Positions 6,576 through 8,047 of a stretch of 8,047 nt of DNA are shown one piece after another. A program made the position numbers and the translations under genes. Each line of letters opens with the position of its first letter. Positions within the stretch are counted from its first letter, which is position 1. The DNA is from an uncultured Lacibacter sp. (GTDB lineage: Bacteria > Bacteroidota > Bacteroidia > Chitinophagales > Chitinophagaceae). A model generated the notes under the pieces. That model was not told where the DNA came from. It saw only the letters and a list, made by a program, of their open reading frames with translations, and made no database searches. The DNA lies in contig NZ_CAMLGT010000178.1 of the NCBI RefSeq assembly GCF_946479605.1, forward strand, positions 1 to 8,047. Direction: 5' to 3'.

Positions 6576-7565
6576 TCAATTACTGTTCTTACGCAGTTTC
6601 CATACAGCACCGTTCTTACTGTTTATTTTCTGCAGCACTTCTTTTGCTGCCAGTTCATTCAGCAATGCTTCACTTTCTGCACGGTTAACCCCAGACAGCT
6701 CTGCAAACTCTTTTGCTGTTAATGAATGATATTTTAAAAACAGATCAGTACTGCTTTTGCTGTAGCTTTTTTTCTTTGCTTCAGGATAAATTTTCAGTAC
6801 CGCCTGTTCATACACGGCATAAGGTTTTGTTCCATACACAAACTCTGTACGTCCTTCCGCATCAGTAAAGAACATAGAAGGAAAACCTCTTACGCCCATC
6901 TTCTTTGCAAGCGCCAGATCATCATGAAATAATTCCACTGCCCTGCTTTCGTAATCATTTTTCAATTGAATAATATTTAAACCGGATACTTCGGCAGCAA
7001 TGGCCAAATTTTCCCAGCGTGCAATATTTTTCTTCTGAAGGAAAAGCATTTCTCTCAGTTCACGCAAAAACAAAACTGCTTTATCTGCATCCTGCAACTG
7101 AGCTGCTTTAAACGCAATGGAAGGCGGGTACGATGACTGCAACGGATCTTCCAGCCACACATCACCATCAATGGGCATATCGTAATAAGCACTCACTTCA
7201 TCCCAATGATGTGCCACATCCGATGGTTTGCTGATGCCGCCGCTGTTATAACTCCAGTCGGGCAACAGCCCACCCATCCTGTATTCAATTGTAATACTGT
7301 CGCCATATTCAAGCTTCAGTTTTCGTAACTGCGGCTCAATACCCCAGCAGGATGAACAAATAGGATCTGTATAGTAAATCACCTTTACCGGTTTTTCTCC
7401 AGCCTGTTGCTTTGCTTCAACCACTGCTGCTGTTTCCTTTACAGGAATTTCACAAATGCCTGTTTGCGGATCGCATAAAAGCGGGTTCGTGCCGTTTGTG
7501 TTAACTGCTGTGTTAAAACTTGTTTCCCTGCTGTTGTGCAACGCCTCTTCACTGTTCTGTGCCAT
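6576..7565 (-). CDS. DsbA-family thioredoxin-fold protein, SpxH/YjbH-like, with winged-helix-like tail
   Basis: A 329-residue protein without signal peptide, so probably cytosolic. After a low-complexity start (1-26) comes NPLLCDPQTGICEIP (27-41) with a Cys31/Cys38 pair. The thioredoxin fold opens at VKVIYYTDPICSSCWGIEP (60-78), giving a CSSC active site at Cys70-Cys73, has a long helical insertion, and closes with the cis-proline loop GVRGFPSMFF (Pro229). DPxCxxCWxxEP resembles YjbH/SpxH, the adaptor that delivers Spx to ClpXP in Firmicutes, and the FrnE-like DSBA group. Residues about 270-324 form an extra domain (SLTAKEFAELSGVNRAESEALLNEL..., then KINSKNGAVWKL) that reads as a helix-turn-helix plus wing. 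Redox or adaptor activity is inference, as no Spx homologue is visible here. Divergent from a HxlR regulator across 64 bases, so probably under its control. ATG 7565 is the only reasonable start. Confidence 0.85.
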   Translation of the reverse strand: MAQNSEEALHNSRETSFNTAVNTNGTNPLLCDPQTGICEIPVKETAAVVEAKQQAGEKPVKVIYYTDPICSSCWGIEPQLRKLKLEYGDSITIEYRMGGLLPDWSYNSGGISKPSDVAHHWDEVSAYYDMPIDGDVWLEDPLQSSYPPSIAFKAAQLQDADKAVLFLRELREMLFLQKKNIARWENLAIAAEVSGLNIIQLKNDYESRAVELFHDDLALAKKMGVRGFPSMFFTDAEGRTEFVYGTKPYAVYEQAVLKIYPEAKKKSYSKSSTDLFLKYHSLTAKEFAELSGVNRAESEALLNELAAKEVLQKINSKNGAVWKLRKNSN

Positions 7566-7574
7566 AATATGTTT

Positions 7575-7582
7575 TAATTTTG
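7575..7582 (+). promoter_or_regulatory. Putative -7 box of the HxlR gene
   Basis: TAATTTTG matches the Bacteroidota -7 consensus TAnnTTTG exactly. Transcription would start near 7588, leaving a leader of about 40 bases before ATG 7630. The -33 element is poor: no TTTG lies at the right distance, and the region falls inside the start of the divergent coding sequence. Confidence 0.5.
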
Positions 7583-7606
7583 TACAAAGTTCAACAGGTC
7601 AGTTGA
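7577..7606. promoter_or_regulatory. Candidate operator in the divergent HxlR/DsbA-like gap
   Basis: TTTGTACAAA (7579-7588) is a perfect ten-base palindrome. It overlaps the last four bases of the -7 box. Flanking AA/TT extends the symmetry to 7576-7591 with one mismatched pair. A second inverted repeat, TCAAC-aggtca-GTTGA (7591-7606), lies 15 bases away centre to centre. Dimeric winged-helix repressors of the HxlR family bind such sites near their own promoters, so autoregulation and control of the divergent gene are likely. A weak minus-strand promoter (GAACTTTG at 7592-7585, TTTG at 7612-7609, spacer only 16) would overlap both. Confidence 0.45.
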
Positions 7607-7629
7607 GGCAAACAATAAGTCAAATAATT

Positions 7630-7941
7630 ATGACTACTAAAAAAGAAGTGGAAAGTGAACAAACCTGTCCGGCACAAGCCATGTTAAAACTGGTTGCAGG
7701 TAAATGGAAACCGGAAATACTGCGTTTGGCAGTGGAACAGCCTTTGCGTTTCAGCAGTTTATTGCGTGAACTGAAAGGATCGAACAAGCAAGCCATTGCT
7801 GCTGCGTTGAAAGAACTGGAAGAAACAGGTTTGCTGGAGAAGGTAACCATCAAGCAAAAGCCACTGCATATTGAATATTATCTCACCGAACAGGGGCGTT
7901 CGCTGATTCCGGTATTGCAACAACTGGAAAATATTGGTTAA
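7630..7941 (+). CDS. HxlR-family winged-helix transcriptional regulator
   Basis: A 103-residue DNA-binding regulator of the HxlR (DUF24) family. Landmarks in order: CPAQAMLKLVAGKWKPEIL (13-31) with conserved Cys13 and the GKW turn; LRFSSLLRELKGSNKQAIAAALKELEETGLL (39-69), the helix-turn-helix with recognition helix around 51-63; then the wing and dimer helix, with HIEYYLTEQGRSLIPVLQQL (80-99). Length is normal. In studied relatives such as YodB and HypR the equivalent Cys senses quinones, aldehydes or disulfide stress, so a thiol sensor role is likely but not shown here. The frame is open upstream to 7456, but that stretch lies antisense to the divergent gene and lacks family sequence. ATG 7630 gives the standard N-terminus, preceded by A-rich sequence. 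The likely target is the divergent DsbA-like gene and itself. Confidence 0.92.
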   Translation: MTTKKEVESEQTCPAQAMLKLVAGKWKPEILRLAVEQPLRFSSLLRELKGSNKQAIAAALKELEETGLLEKVTIKQKPLHIEYYLTEQGRSLIPVLQQLENIG

Positions 7942-7951
7942 GTACGCACAC

Positions 7952-7980
7952 AAAAAAGGGTAACAATTTCTTGCTACCCT
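7952..7980 (-). terminator. Terminator hairpin facing the right edge
   Basis: AGGGTA (7957-7962) pairs with TACCCT (7975-7980), and CAA with TTG inside after one A-C mismatch, closing on TTTC. Six A residues precede it on the plus strand, so on the minus strand the stem is followed by TTTTTT. That orientation would end a minus-strand gene entering from beyond 8047. It has no T-tract for the HxlR gene, though the hairpin may still stabilise that transcript's end. Confidence 0.6.
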
Positions 7981-7981
7981 C

Positions 7982-8047
7982 ATGGTATGGGAAGAGCGTT
8001 TCTACATAGGGAATAATGATTTATATTACTCTGTTCCTGCGGTCACG
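7982..8047 (+). other. Open frame running off the right edge, unassigned
   Basis: ATG at 7982 opens 22 codons (MVWEERFYIGNNDLYYSVPAVT) that stay open to the window end. The composition is not implausible for protein, but the stretch is too short to judge. The adjacent hairpin instead suggests a minus-strand gene whose stop codon (TAA or TAG-free frames ending near 8021-8027) lies here. The two readings compete. Confidence 0.12.

Noticed and set aside
7456..7629. Upstream extension of the HxlR frame (58 extra residues)
   Set aside because: It overlaps the 5' end of the divergent DsbA-like gene and the promoter gap, and adds sequence foreign to the family. ATG 7630 gives the expected N-terminus.
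1..8047. Defence system, CRISPR array, mobile element or biosynthetic cluster
   Set aside because: No spaced direct repeats, transposase, integrase, nuclease, toxin-antitoxin or synthase sequence was seen. All long genes are assigned to ordinary families apart from the small membrane protein.

Overview
The window looks like a chromosomal housekeeping segment of a Bacteroidota bacterium, most likely Chitinophagaceae or a close relative. Reasons: a carboxypeptidase-regulatory-like plus DUF5686 outer-membrane protein, the moderate-to-low GC, the absence of Shine-Dalgarno sequences before the genes, and a Bacteroidota-type -7 box (TAnnTTTG) ahead of one gene. The family assignment is inference from sequence style. 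No search was run.

Layout, left to right. Positions 1-99 hold short degenerate heptamer repeats and no gene. Positions 100-2562 (minus) encode an 820-residue DUF5686 outer-membrane protein. A minus-strand terminator hairpin (about 2646-2671) separates it from a two-gene minus-strand operon: a penicillin-acylase-family Ntn hydrolase (3087-5531) followed 18 bases later by a four-helix membrane protein of unknown function (2712-3068). A 320-base divergent gap (5532-5851) follows. It carries a tiny possible leader ORF and a terminator-like hairpin immediately before the plus-strand miaE-like tRNA hydroxylase gene (5852-6463). miaE converges on a minus-strand DsbA-family, SpxH/YjbH-like protein with a winged-helix-like tail (6576-7565). 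Two back-to-back terminators fill the gap between them. A HxlR-family regulator (7630-7941, plus) is divergent from the DsbA-like gene. The 64-base gap between them holds a perfect palindrome overlapping a good -7 box. The right edge has a hairpin oriented to terminate a minus-strand gene entering from outside the window, plus an open frame that runs off the end.

How the genes fit together: the DsbA-like protein and the HxlR regulator, which has a conserved N-terminal Cys, form a plausible thiol-responsive divergon. The acylase and the small membrane protein are co-transcribed and may act together at the envelope. MiaE and DUF5686 appear to be independent units. I found no CRISPR array, transposase, tRNA or rRNA, and no defence or biosynthetic system. 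Most of the window is ordinary. The best leads are the redox divergon and the leader of miaE.
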